Source: an uncultured Bacteroidota bacterium
GTDB lineage: Bacteria; Bacteroidota; Bacteroidia; Flavobacteriales; BACL11
Assembly (NCBI GenBank): GCA_902587125.1
Contig: CACIJW010000002.1
Coordinates: 84,380 to 148,379 of the forward strand
DNA length: 64,000 bases
Reading direction: 5' to 3'
Shown here: positions 8,797 through 15,847 of the stretch, piece by piece
Position numbering within the stretch: position 1 is the stretch's first letter
Layout of the letters: every line of letters begins with the position of its first letter
The notes under the pieces: generated by a model
Databases searched by the model: none
What the model was told of the DNA's origin: nothing
What the model saw: only the letters and a program-made list of their open reading frames with translations
Made by a program: the position numbers and the translations under genes

Positions 8797-8828
8797 ATGC
8801 ATAATTAAAAAAAAAAATAATTATGCAT
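8797..8828. repeat. Perfect 11 bp inverted repeat with an A10 spacer between the divergent crt promoters
   Basis: The arms ATGCATAATTA (8797-8807) and TAATTATGCAT (8818-8828) flank ten adenines. Both predicted transcripts run away from it, so it is not a terminator and should act as DNA. It could bind a regulator or bend the DNA between the operator copies. The sequence differs from the TATACAA half-sites. Confidence 0.6.
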
Positions 8829-8879
8829 TTTGTATAATATTTATATCTAGTGTTATTCTATTTTTTTATACAATTTGTA

Positions 8880-8887
8880 TATATTTG
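8880..8887 (+). promoter_or_regulatory. Bacteroidota -7 promoter element for the crt operon
   Basis: TATATTTG matches TAnnTTTG exactly, overlaps the end of the operator palindrome by two bases and lies 28 bases before the crtI ATG. The predicted start point is near 8891. Confidence 0.6.
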
Positions 8888-8915
8888 TTAGTGAATTTCT
8901 ATACAAAATATTTAA

Positions 8916-10385
8916 ATGAAAAAAATTACTGTAATTGGTAGTGGGTTCTCAGGACTCAGTTGTGCAGCATATTTAGCAAAGAACGGATGTGATGTTACAG
9001 TAATAGAAAAAAATGATAATTGTGGTGGTAGAGCTAGACAATTTACTCACAATGGTTTTAAGTTTGATATGGGGCCTAGTTGGTTTTGGATGAAAGATGT
9101 CTTTGATAAATTTTTTAATGATTTTAACAAAAAATCAACTGATTTTTTTGAAACTATAAAATTAGATCCTGGTTTTCAAATAATTTTTAAGGACAATCTT
9201 TTAAAATTGCCATCAAATTGGGAAGACATACTAGATCTTTTTGAATCATATGAAAAGGGTAGTTCAGTAAATTTGAAAAAATTTATGATTGAAGCTGAGG
9301 CTAAGTACGATATTGGTATTAATACGCTAGTACAAAAGCCAGGATTATCAATTTTTGAACTATTAGATTTAAAAGTCATTAAGAATCTTTCCAAACTAAA
9401 GCTTTTTACTTCTTACAGAAGTCTTGTATATAAAAGTTTTAAAAATAAATATTTAAGATCACTGCTTGAATTTCCAGTATTATTTTTAGGTACTGCACCT
9501 AAAGATACTCCTTCTATTTATAGCTTGATGGCTTATTCAGGAATTAAAGAAGGAACATTTTACACTATGGGAGGATTTGTTTCAGTTATTAATGCAATGA
9601 AAACTATTTGTGATGATTTAGGCGTAAAATTTAAATTTAATTTTGATGTTGAAAATGTTGAAATAAAAAATAATAAAATAGTGTCTGTCAGCTCTAGTAA
9701 TAGTAAACTTAGTACTGAAACTGTAATTTGTAGTGCTGACTACAATTTTTTTGAGCAAAAAATATTACCAAAAAAATATCAGTCTTATACTAATCGTTAT
9801 TGGCAAAGTAGAACAATGTCACCTTCTAGTTTACTTTTCTACTTGGGAGTTTCTAAGAAAATTAAAAATTTAGAACATCATAATCTTTTCTTTGATGAGG
9901 ACATTGAGGAGCATATTGACGATATCTACAAGAAACCAATATGGCCTAAAAAACCGCTTTTCTATGTTTGTTGTCCGTCAAAAACCGATATTGAAGTTGC
10001 TCCAATAGACAAAGAAAACATCTTTATTTTGATACCTATTGCCCCTGGAATTGAGGATACGAGCGGTATAAGAAAGAAATATTATGATATTGTATTAGAT
10101 AGATTAAGTAAATATTGTCAAATTGATTTAAAACAAATCATTGAATATGATAGGAGTTATTGTATTAATGATTTTATATCTGATTATAATGCATTTAAGG
10201 GAAACGCATATGGCCTTGCTAATACTTTGACACAAACTGCTAATCTCAAACCAAAAATTAAAAGCAAAAAATTAAATAATTTGTTTTACACTGGGCAGCT
10301 GACAGTTCCTGGTCCTGGAGTACCCCCTTCACTGATTTCAGGTAAAGTTGTTGCTAATTATATCTTAAATAAAGAACCATGTTAA
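8916..10385 (+). CDS. crtI: Phytoene desaturase CrtI
   Basis: The 489-residue flavoprotein has the FAD-binding start IGSGFSGLSCAAYLAKNG (6-23) followed by GGRA (about 37-40). The CrtI C-terminal signature is at about 461-483 (FYTGQLTVPGPGVPPSLISG). It introduces double bonds into phytoene to give lycopene at the membrane. It is the first gene of the carotenoid operon, with a 28-base gap from the promoter element, and overlaps crtB by 7 bp. Control by the divergent CarH-like repressor is likely from the half-sites upstream. Confidence 0.95.
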   Translation: MKKITVIGSGFSGLSCAAYLAKNGCDVTVIEKNDNCGGRARQFTHNGFKFDMGPSWFWMKDVFDKFFNDFNKKSTDFFETIKLDPGFQIIFKDNLLKLPSNWEDILDLFESYEKGSSVNLKKFMIEAEAKYDIGINTLVQKPGLSIFELLDLKVIKNLSKLKLFTSYRSLVYKSFKNKYLRSLLEFPVLFLGTAPKDTPSIYSLMAYSGIKEGTFYTMGGFVSVINAMKTICDDLGVKFKFNFDVENVEIKNNKIVSVSSSNSKLSTETVICSADYNFFEQKILPKKYQSYTNRYWQSRTMSPSSLLFYLGVSKKIKNLEHHNLFFDEDIEEHIDDIYKKPIWPKKPLFYVCCPSKTDIEVAPIDKENIFILIPIAPGIEDTSGIRKKYYDIVLDRLSKYCQIDLKQIIEYDRSYCINDFISDYNAFKGNAYGLANTLTQTANLKPKIKSKKLNNLFYTGQLTVPGPGVPPSLISGKVVANYILNKEPC

Positions 10386-11215
10386 AAATATTTAATCAAA
10401 TTTCAAAATCAACATCAGAGCTTACTACAAAATCATACAGCACAAGCTTCAGCTTTGGTATAAAAGCTTTAAGTAAAAGTATACAACAGCCGATATATAA
10501 CATTTATGGTTTTGTAAGATTTGCTGATGAGATTGTTGATACATTTCATAATTTCAATAAACAAGAGTTATTAAAAAAGTTTAAAAAAGACACATTTCAC
10601 TCTATTGAAAGCGGAATAAGCTTAAATCCAATACTAAATAGTTTTCAAGCTGTAGTTAACAAATATAATATAGATCATAAGCTCATAAATTTATTTTTTA
10701 ATAGTATGTTCATGGACTTAAATTCAAGCGTTCATGATGACGACTCATACAAAAAATATATACTTGGATCCGCTGAAGTAGTAGGATTAATGTGTCTTAA
10801 GGTTTTTGTGGATGGCGACGAGAAAAAATATAATAAGCTTAAACCACATGCAATGAGTCTTGGATCAGCTTTTCAAAAAGTTAACTTTTTAAGAGACATT
10901 AACGATGACTTTGTTAAACTTGGAAGAACTTATTTTCCAGGTGTTGATATGAACAATTTTACTGAATTTGATAAAATGGTAATTGAGGATGATATAATCA
11001 AAGACTTTGAAAATGCTTTAATTGGTATTAAACAACTTCCATCATGTTCTAAAGGAGGTGTATACTTAGCTTACATTTATTATTACAAACTTTTTAAAAA
11101 AATTAAAACTGTTCCTTACTACGAAATATTTAATAGAAGAATAAGGGTTCAAAACTCAAACAAAATTCTTTTAATGTTTCAATCTGTTGTTAAGAACCAA
11201 TTTAATTTGATATGA
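10379..11215 (+). CDS. crtB: Phytoene synthase CrtB
   Basis: The 278-residue protein carries both Asp-rich motifs of trans-isoprenyl head-to-head synthases: DEIVD at 50-54 and RDINDD at 172-177, the latter in the context QKVNFLRDINDD. It condenses two geranylgeranyl diphosphates into phytoene, the first committed carotenoid step, and needs Mg2+ or Mn2+. It overlaps crtI by 7 bp and the next gene by the ATGA type. The length matches flavobacterial CrtB. Confidence 0.94.
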   Translation: MLKIFNQISKSTSELTTKSYSTSFSFGIKALSKSIQQPIYNIYGFVRFADEIVDTFHNFNKQELLKKFKKDTFHSIESGISLNPILNSFQAVVNKYNIDHKLINLFFNSMFMDLNSSVHDDDSYKKYILGSAEVVGLMCLKVFVDGDEKKYNKLKPHAMSLGSAFQKVNFLRDINDDFVKLGRTYFPGVDMNNFTEFDKMVIEDDIIKDFENALIGIKQLPSCSKGGVYLAYIYYYKLFKKIKTVPYYEIFNRRIRVQNSNKILLMFQSVVKNQFNLI

Positions 11216-11688
11216 AGTTTATTTTTCTATCGATTTTTTTAATCATTTCCAAGAATATTTTTTCATCTCAAATTGATGATATCAGAAAGTTGTATGTGCA
11301 ATCATCAAACTCACTAGAGAATGCGTTCAAATTACAGAAAATAACTAATGATTTAGTTTTTAGTGATAATGCTTTTAACAAGCACTCAGAAAAGATTTTC
11401 AAAAACCCCAATATTAGTGGATACTTAGCGTCTTCATTTTTTTTAATTGCTAAAAATTCAAAAAATATATTTTTAAAATTTAAAAACTTTGAAATTGGGA
11501 AGTTTATTCTTGAAAAGTTAATCCACAAATTTCCAAATAATTTAGAGCTCATAATTCTTAGAAATAATATTCAAACAAATTGTCCAAAAGCTTTAAATTA
11601 TGACGATTGCTTAGTAGAGGATATTTTTTTCATAGAAAAAAATATTCATCTTTTTGATAATTTAAAAATGCTTACCAATGTTCGGTGA
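11212..11688 (+). CDS. Secreted protein of unknown function conserved in flavobacterial crt clusters
   Basis: The 158-residue protein starts with a signal peptide (MKFIFLSIFLIISKNIFSSQ). The mature part is helical, with a distinctive NNIQTNCPKALNYDD segment near 118-132. Proteins of this look sit between crtB and crtZ in many flavobacteria, but I know of no assigned activity. The ATGA overlap with crtB shows it belongs to the operon. A helical periplasmic helper for carotenoid placement or a stress role are guesses; no catalytic motif is visible. Confidence 0.75.
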   Translation: MKFIFLSIFLIISKNIFSSQIDDIRKLYVQSSNSLENAFKLQKITNDLVFSDNAFNKHSEKIFKNPNISGYLASSFFLIAKNSKNIFLKFKNFEIGKFILEKLIHKFPNNLELIILRNNIQTNCPKALNYDDCLVEDIFFIEKNIHLFDNLKMLTNVR

Positions 11689-11735
11689 GATGGTTGTACT
11701 TGCTAATTATACATCCAAATTTTAACAAAAAATAA

Positions 11736-11861
11736 GTTTCAGATTTTAAATATATGAGCATTGAAGATTTAGAAATAGAAATTAATAAAATTCCTCAAAA
11801 TTATAATCATTGGTTCAAGTTGTGCGTTCCAAAGATTAGTAAATTTGTAAAAAAAATATAA
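11736..11861 (+). pseudogene. idi: Remnant of isopentenyl-diphosphate isomerase (Idi) C-terminus
   Basis: Translation of 11736-11861 gives VSDFKYMSIEDL followed by NKIPQNYNHWFKL, which resembles the end of bacterial Idi: an F/Y-K-W/Y-M-S-x-E-D-L segment, then NPxxYTxWFK. Just upstream, in the same frame, a TAA at 11733-11735 stands where Idi proteins usually have a Glu. The catalytic Nudix part is absent, because the upstream bases are occupied by the previous gene. The frame ends in TAATG with the crtZ start, so a 35-residue peptide from ATG 11754 could still be made. Identification rests on memory of the family pattern. Confidence 0.55.
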
Positions 11862-12308
11862 TGATTGGCATACTGTTTAATATTCTGATTACTGTCCTTG
11901 TTTTTATCTTTATGGAATTTTTTGCTTGGTTCGCTCATAAATATATTATGCATGGTTTTTTATGGTCGTTACATAAGGATCATCACCAAGTCAATCATGA
12001 TCATAAGTTTCAAAAAAATGATTATTTCTTTTTAATTTTTGCTATTCCTTCAATCATTCTTTTTGTATTAGGTTCCAAGGATTTTAACTATATGTTTTTT
12101 TCTGGCCTTGGTATTGCATTATATGGGCTGGCATATTTCATAGTTCATGAAATAATAATACATAGAAGATTGCCCCCCCCCTAGTAAAACTAAAAGCAAG
12201 TATATCAAAGCAATTAGAAAGGCTCACAAAATTCATCATAAAAATAGGAATAAAGATCATTGCGTTAATTTTGGAATGTTGATTGTTCCATTTAAATACT
12301 TTAAATAA
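11861..12308 (+). CDS. crtZ: Beta-carotene hydroxylase CrtZ, frameshifted at a nine-C tract
   Basis: The fatty-acid-hydroxylase-fold protein has di-iron histidine motifs HKYIMH (26-31), HKDHH (38-42) and HEIIIH (96-101). A run of nine C at 12173-12181 then shifts the frame into a TAG at 12182, ending the protein at 107 residues. With eight C the frame continues to TAA at 12308 and gives 148 residues, the normal CrtZ length, including the fourth motif HKIHH (122-126) and the ending FGMLIVPFKYF. As read here the enzyme lacks that metal-binding cluster and should be inactive. CrtZ hydroxylates beta-ionone rings to make zeaxanthin. The tract may be a reversible switch or a sequencing error. Confidence 0.88.
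12173..12181 (+). repeat. Homopolymer of nine C inside crtZ (possible phase-variation tract)
   Basis: Nine consecutive cytosines interrupt crtZ at codons 105-107. Long C or G runs are very rare in such AT-rich DNA, and no other run of this length is visible in the window. Loss of one C restores the full reading frame. Confidence 0.85.
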
Positions 12309-12315
12309 TATTTAC

Positions 12316-12777
12316 ATGGCTGCATTTCAATTCAAAAGAGAACAAATAATTAATAGTGATATTGATACCATTTGGGATTTTGTTTCATCACCTAAAAACT
12401 TGAAGGAAATCACACCGGATTACATGCTTTTCCAAATAACTTCAGATAATATAGATCAAAAAATGTATCCAGGTATGATTATAACTTACAAAGTAGCTCC
12501 AATCCTAAACATAAAAATTGATTGGATGACTGAAATAACTCATGTCCGAGATAAAAAGTTTTTTATTGATGAACAAAGAATGGGACCATATAAAATGTGG
12601 CATCATCAACATATTTTTGAAATCAAAGATAATGGAGTGTTGATGAAAGATATCATAACTTATATTCCTCCACTAGCTCTAATAGGTCAGATTGCAAATA
12701 AGATATTTATCAAAAAACAGTTGAAAAATATTTTTGATTACAGGCAAAAAGTAATAAACAAAAAATTTAATCAGTAG
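12316..12777 (+). CDS. SRPBCC (START-like) ligand-binding protein
   Basis: The 153-residue protein has the START/SRPBCC pattern: a first strand with helix (FQFKREQIINSDIDTIWDFV), an SSPKNLKEITPDY loop, and a C-terminal helix ending in FDYRQKVI. These folds hold hydrophobic ligands; no enzyme residues are evident. The ATG at 12316 follows the restored crtZ stop by 7 bases and is preferred to an ATG at 12283 that lies within the crtZ end. Together with photolyase and the TIGR01777 gene it forms a set often found with MerR/B12 light regulators. It overlaps the converging photolyase gene by 11 bp. Confidence 0.8.
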   Translation: MAAFQFKREQIINSDIDTIWDFVSSPKNLKEITPDYMLFQITSDNIDQKMYPGMIITYKVAPILNIKIDWMTEITHVRDKKFFIDEQRMGPYKMWHHQHIFEIKDNGVLMKDIITYIPPLALIGQIANKIFIKKQLKNIFDYRQKVINKKFNQ

Positions 12778-14056
12778 CTAGAGAGCTTTTATATGTTTGT
12801 AAGCACCGTTTTCTAGCAAATTTATGTTCAACAATCCTTTTGATGTAGTTAGAAGAATCAAAATCATTAATCCATTTTTTCACATACTCATATTTTGAAT
12901 CAAACTTTATCTGCTGAGTTTCAGGATTAAAAACTCTGAAGTATGGAGCACTATCACATCCGGTTCCAGCTACCCATTGCCAATTTCCATTATTTGATGA
13001 CAGATCGAAATCTAATAATTTTTCTGCAAAATATCTTTCTCCCAATCTCCAATCAATTAGAAGATGTTTAACTAAGAAGCTAGCAGTTATCATTCGAACT
13101 CTATTATGCATATATCCTGTAGAGTTTAATTGATTCATTCCAGCATCTACAATTGGATATCCTGTTTTTCCACTACACCACATTTGGTATTCATTATTAT
13201 TATCCCTCCATTTTATTTTTGAATATTTTGCTTTGAAAGGTTGATTAACAACATGTGGAAAGTTATATAGTATTTGACTGTAAAATTCTCTCCAAATTAG
13301 CTCACTGAGGAAAATTTTATTTTTACTAAATGCGTATTTCACACACTCTCTTATCGAAACAGATCCAAATCTTAAATGTGGGCTTAGAAAAGATGTTTTA
13401 TTTTCTGATGGAAAGTCTCTGAACTTTTCATAATCTTTTATGAAATCAAAGTTTGGATTAATTACTTTGATAGATGATTTTTTAAAACCAAAGTCTTCAA
13501 GATTTATTGTCTTTTCCTTTATTTGATAGAGATTTTTTATTTTTTTTTCTGAATCGTAGAACTTGAGATCTTCACTATTAATTGAGCTTATCCATTTATT
13601 CTTGTATGGAGTGTATACTGTATATGGGTTTCCATCATCTTTTGATATTTCATTCTTTTCAAAAATTAAATGATCTTTATATGATGATGTTTTTATATTG
13701 TTTTTAGTTAAGAGATCAATTATTTGTTGGTCTCTTTTAATAGCATACGGTTCATAATCTCTGTTAAAAAAAACATTTGAGATTTCATACTCAGAAATTA
13801 GTTCTTTCCAAATATCAACGGGATTACCGTATTTACAAAGCACATTACTTTTGAATTTCTCTATTTTTTTATTGATATTATTAATGAGCGAACTAATGAA
13901 TGTTACTCTTGGGTCATCTTTTTTGAGATTTCTTAGTATTGAGTCATCATATATGAATAAAAGTAACGTCTTTCCGCTACTTAAACTATTGTAAAGTCCA
14001 ATATTATCTCTAAGCCTTAAATCTCTTCTAAACCAAAATACATTTATCTTATCCAT
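12767..14056 (-). CDS. phr: Deoxyribodipyrimidine photolyase / cryptochrome family protein
   Basis: The 429-residue protein opens with FWFRRDLRLRDNIGL, the antenna-domain start of class I photolyases. It ends with the FAD domain signature: TGYPIVDAGMNQL (about 292-304), NRVRMITASFLVKHLLIDW, and NNGNWQWVAGTGCDSAPYFR near 364-383. It repairs cyclobutane pyrimidine dimers in DNA using blue light. A cryptochrome signalling role cannot be excluded without finer phylogeny. Its place beside the carotenoid genes suggests shared light control, though it lies on the opposite strand and no TATACAA site was noticed before it. Confidence 0.92.
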   Translation of the reverse strand: MDKINVFWFRRDLRLRDNIGLYNSLSSGKTLLLFIYDDSILRNLKKDDPRVTFISSLINNINKKIEKFKSNVLCKYGNPVDIWKELISEYEISNVFFNRDYEPYAIKRDQQIIDLLTKNNIKTSSYKDHLIFEKNEISKDDGNPYTVYTPYKNKWISSINSEDLKFYDSEKKIKNLYQIKEKTINLEDFGFKKSSIKVINPNFDFIKDYEKFRDFPSENKTSFLSPHLRFGSVSIRECVKYAFSKNKIFLSELIWREFYSQILYNFPHVVNQPFKAKYSKIKWRDNNNEYQMWCSGKTGYPIVDAGMNQLNSTGYMHNRVRMITASFLVKHLLIDWRLGERYFAEKLLDFDLSSNNGNWQWVAGTGCDSAPYFRVFNPETQQIKFDSKYEYVKKWINDFDSSNYIKRIVEHKFARKRCLQTYKSSLATD

Positions 14057-14075
14057 TAAATAACAATTATTTATT

Positions 14076-14522
14076 TCAGTTGATACTGCAGTTTAGCCAG
14101 CCTTTTTCACAATTAGAACCAAATTTTTTGTAAAAATTTATAGCATCTTTGTTCCAATCTAGTACCTGCCAGCAAAATCCATTATATTCTTTTGATATAA
14201 TTATGAGATTCTTAAAAATTTCTGAGCCAAAACCTTTACCTCTATGTTTTTCGGTAACAATTAAATCTTCCAAATATAAAATCTCTCCCTTCCAACTCGA
14301 ATATCTAATATAATACATTGCAATTCCAACAATTTCATTGTTAAACTCACCAACAATAAAATTATAGCTTGGTTTTTCTTTAAAACAATCATTCAAAAGG
14401 GAATCCTGACTTATTATTAGCTTATGTTCTGACTTTTCATATATCGCTAATTCTTTTATGAGTTTGAAGAGAGAAGTAATATCTTTTTTTTCACCTTTTC
14501 TTATTTTTAAATTTTTCATCAT
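14076..14522 (-). CDS. GNAT family N-acetyltransferase (SAT/diamine acetyltransferase-like)
   Basis: The 148-residue protein has the GNAT acetyl-CoA loop VTEKHRGKGFGSEIF (about 89-103) and family-specific features of the spermidine/diamine acetyltransferase-like branch: YYIRYSSWKGEILYLEDL and QVLDWNKDAINFYKKFGS. It likely acetylates a small amine with acetyl-CoA. Its start overlaps the stop of the preceding QueD-like gene, so they are co-translated. The exact substrate is unknown. Confidence 0.85.
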   Translation of the reverse strand: MMKNLKIRKGEKKDITSLFKLIKELAIYEKSEHKLIISQDSLLNDCFKEKPSYNFIVGEFNNEIVGIAMYYIRYSSWKGEILYLEDLIVTEKHRGKGFGSEIFKNLIIISKEYNGFCWQVLDWNKDAINFYKKFGSNCEKGWLNCSIN

Positions 14523-14989
14523 TTTTTATTAAGATATATGGCACTATTGTTTTCGTTTTCGCTGAATTCAATTTTTCTAATATTAACTCTACTACTAGTC
14601 TCAAGCTTGATAAACTCAGATAGCTTGTTGTAGATATATTCGGCGAAACCCTCTGCTCCAACATAGGGTATTATTCTCAATTGGATAATTTTATTTTCAT
14701 TCATTTTTATGAACTCTTGCAAAAAAGGATCATCTTCTGCAATTATAACTGTATGATCAAACATATACTTTATCCACTCATCTGGTCGCATTCCATCGAT
14801 TTTATTTTTTGCTCTTTTCATTCCTCCAAAATCCCAGACCCAGTTATTCTCATCTAGATCACCCTCAAAATAGACTTTAAATGATATTGCGTATCCGTGT
14901 AGAAAGCTGCAATGAGTATGCTTTGCTCTCCATTGCCTAAAGCAGCAAGTAAATCCGCTAAATCTCTTTGTTGAAATAAATTTTTTCAT
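14519..14989 (-). CDS. queD: 6-pyruvoyl-tetrahydropterin synthase / 6-carboxytetrahydropterin synthase family protein (QueD-like)
   Basis: The 156-residue protein shows the family's zinc site region CCFRQWRAKHTHCSFLHGY (15-33), with His24, His26 and His31 as probable ligands, and DHTVIIAEDDPFL near 78-90. The fold converts dihydroneopterin triphosphate to a tetrahydropterin. In bacteria QueD makes 6-carboxytetrahydropterin for queuosine, but this FRQWRAxHxHC subtype is not the standard QueD and may act otherwise. It overlaps the upstream unknown gene by 32 bp and the GNAT gene by 4 bp. A pterin link to the nearby photolyase antenna is only an idea. Confidence 0.78.
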   Translation of the reverse strand: MKKFISTKRFSGFTCCFRQWRAKHTHCSFLHGYAISFKVYFEGDLDENNWVWDFGGMKRAKNKIDGMRPDEWIKYMFDHTVIIAEDDPFLQEFIKMNENKIIQLRIIPYVGAEGFAEYIYNKLSEFIKLETSSRVNIRKIEFSENENNSAIYLNKK

Positions 14990-15374
14990 TGTATATTTTT
15001 TTGATTAATAAATTATTTTGTTTTGGGTTTTTATATTGCAACTTGTAAATTGAATTCTCAATTTGAAGTGTAAGTACATTGTCGTTACTCATAATTTTTA
15101 GTTTATTAAAATGACAACAGTCTAAGTACTCCTCGTTTTTAAATCTGAAATGCAGTGATATACCCTTTTTTCTTATCTCTATATTAGAGTAAACAATATC
15201 TGAAGACTCTGAAAATTCATCACTGAGATCATTATTTCTAATTGAAATGATTCTATACTGTTGTGAACCATAAATACCTTTTTTAATTCTTTCAATAAAT
15301 GTGTATCCTTTACCTGAGAAGTCATTTAACAAACTTTGTAGTTCGGTTTTTTTTATTTTTTTATTCACTAACAC
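14958..15374 (-). CDS. Hypothetical protein, 138 residues
   Basis: This gene is not recognised. The protein is hydrophilic with alternating strands, for example SNIEIRKKGISLHFRFKNEEY at about 63-83, a CC pair in DCCHF near 90, and no signal peptide or membrane segment. It begins with GTG (15374, or GTG 15368) because no ATG is available. It leads a three-gene set with the QueD-like and GNAT genes, with a 32 bp overlap to the former. The overlap and normal codon make-up support it as real. Confidence 0.6.
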   Translation of the reverse strand: MLVNKKIKKTELQSLLNDFSGKGYTFIERIKKGIYGSQQYRIISIRNNDLSDEFSESSDIVYSNIEIRKKGISLHFRFKNEEYLDCCHFNKLKIMSNDNVLTLQIENSIYKLQYKNPKQNNLLIKKIYNEKIYFNKEI

Positions 15375-15422
15375 TTAGTATAATTTATATGTAAAAAAGT
15401 TATGCAAAATTAGTAAAAAAAG

Positions 15423-15779
15423 TGGAGCTGGTGGGATTTGAACCCACGTCCAAACAAGCAATTTAAAAGGGTTCTACATGCTTATCATTACTTTTATTTC
15501 AAATTATTAAGGTTGTAATGAAAACCAAACAAATAATTCAATTCTCTAATTCTCATTAAAATAGCGAGAAATTATTTTAACTATCCTAACAAATATGATG
15601 CCTCAAAGTAAACCGTTAGGAAAATTTACAAGAGACAAAAGCTAATTAATTATTAATTAAGCAGCTAAAGCGTAATTATTTTCGCCAATTAAAAAAGTTG
15701 TAATTATGTTTAACGAGAAAATTACAAGCTCGACATGCTAGCTAAAAAATTATTCTTGTTGTCAAAACCTGTCAGCCCC
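15423..15779 (-). ncRNA. ssrA: Transfer-messenger RNA (tmRNA)
   Basis: The 5' end reads GGGGCTGACAGGTTTTGACA (from 15779) and the 3' end GGACGTGGGTTCAAATCCCA followed by CCAGCTCCA (to 15423). The seven-base acceptor stem GGGGCUG/CAGCUCC pairs with one G-U. The CCA end is not encoded. The tag frame at 15686-15657 reads GGC GAA AAT AAT TAC GCT TTA GCT GCT TAA, giving GENNYALAA, preceded by the alanine carried by the tRNA part. It rescues stalled ribosomes together with SmpB. A T7 run follows the 3' end and may end transcription. It accounts for nearly all of the 473 bp gap between the flanking genes. Confidence 0.96.
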
Positions 15780-15835
15780 AAAATATAAAGATCTGATGCA
15801 AAATTAAAAAAAAAGCTGATTATAAAATCCTTTTA

Positions 15836-15843
15836 TATTTTTG
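15836..15843 (+). promoter_or_regulatory. Bacteroidota -7 promoter element, leaderless arrangement
   Basis: TATTTTTG is an exact TAnnTTTG match with only four bases between its G and the ATG at 15848. The expected transcription start coincides with the start codon, so the mRNA is probably leaderless. Confidence 0.55.
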
Positions 15844-15847
15844 TACA

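Larger units (their letters stand above)
8771..8906. promoter_or_regulatory. Cluster of five TATACAA half-sites (candidate CarH operators)
   Basis: The heptamer TATACAA or its complement TTGTATA occurs at 8771-8777, 8830-8836, 8867-8873, 8875-8881 and 8900-8906. The third and fourth copies form a perfect palindrome, TATACAA-T-TTGTATA (8867-8881). The first copy overlaps the regulator's own -7 element, the palindrome touches the crtI -7 element, and the last lies just after the expected crtI start point. A tetrameric MerR/B12 repressor bound here would cover both promoters. Binding is inferred, not shown. Confidence 0.65.

Noticed and set aside
8797..8828. Inverted repeat read as a terminator or attenuator
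   Set aside because: Both predicted transcripts start on either side and run away from it, so it would not be transcribed.
12283..12315. Earlier ATG for the SRPBCC gene
   Set aside because: It falls in the end of the restored crtZ frame, and the family pattern begins after the ATG at 12316.
15375..15847. Search for a tRNA gene in the largest gap, because of the TTCAAATCC sequence
   Set aside because: The T-arm belongs to the tmRNA, whose tag frame and paired ends account for the region; no separate cloverleaf was found here or in the other gaps.
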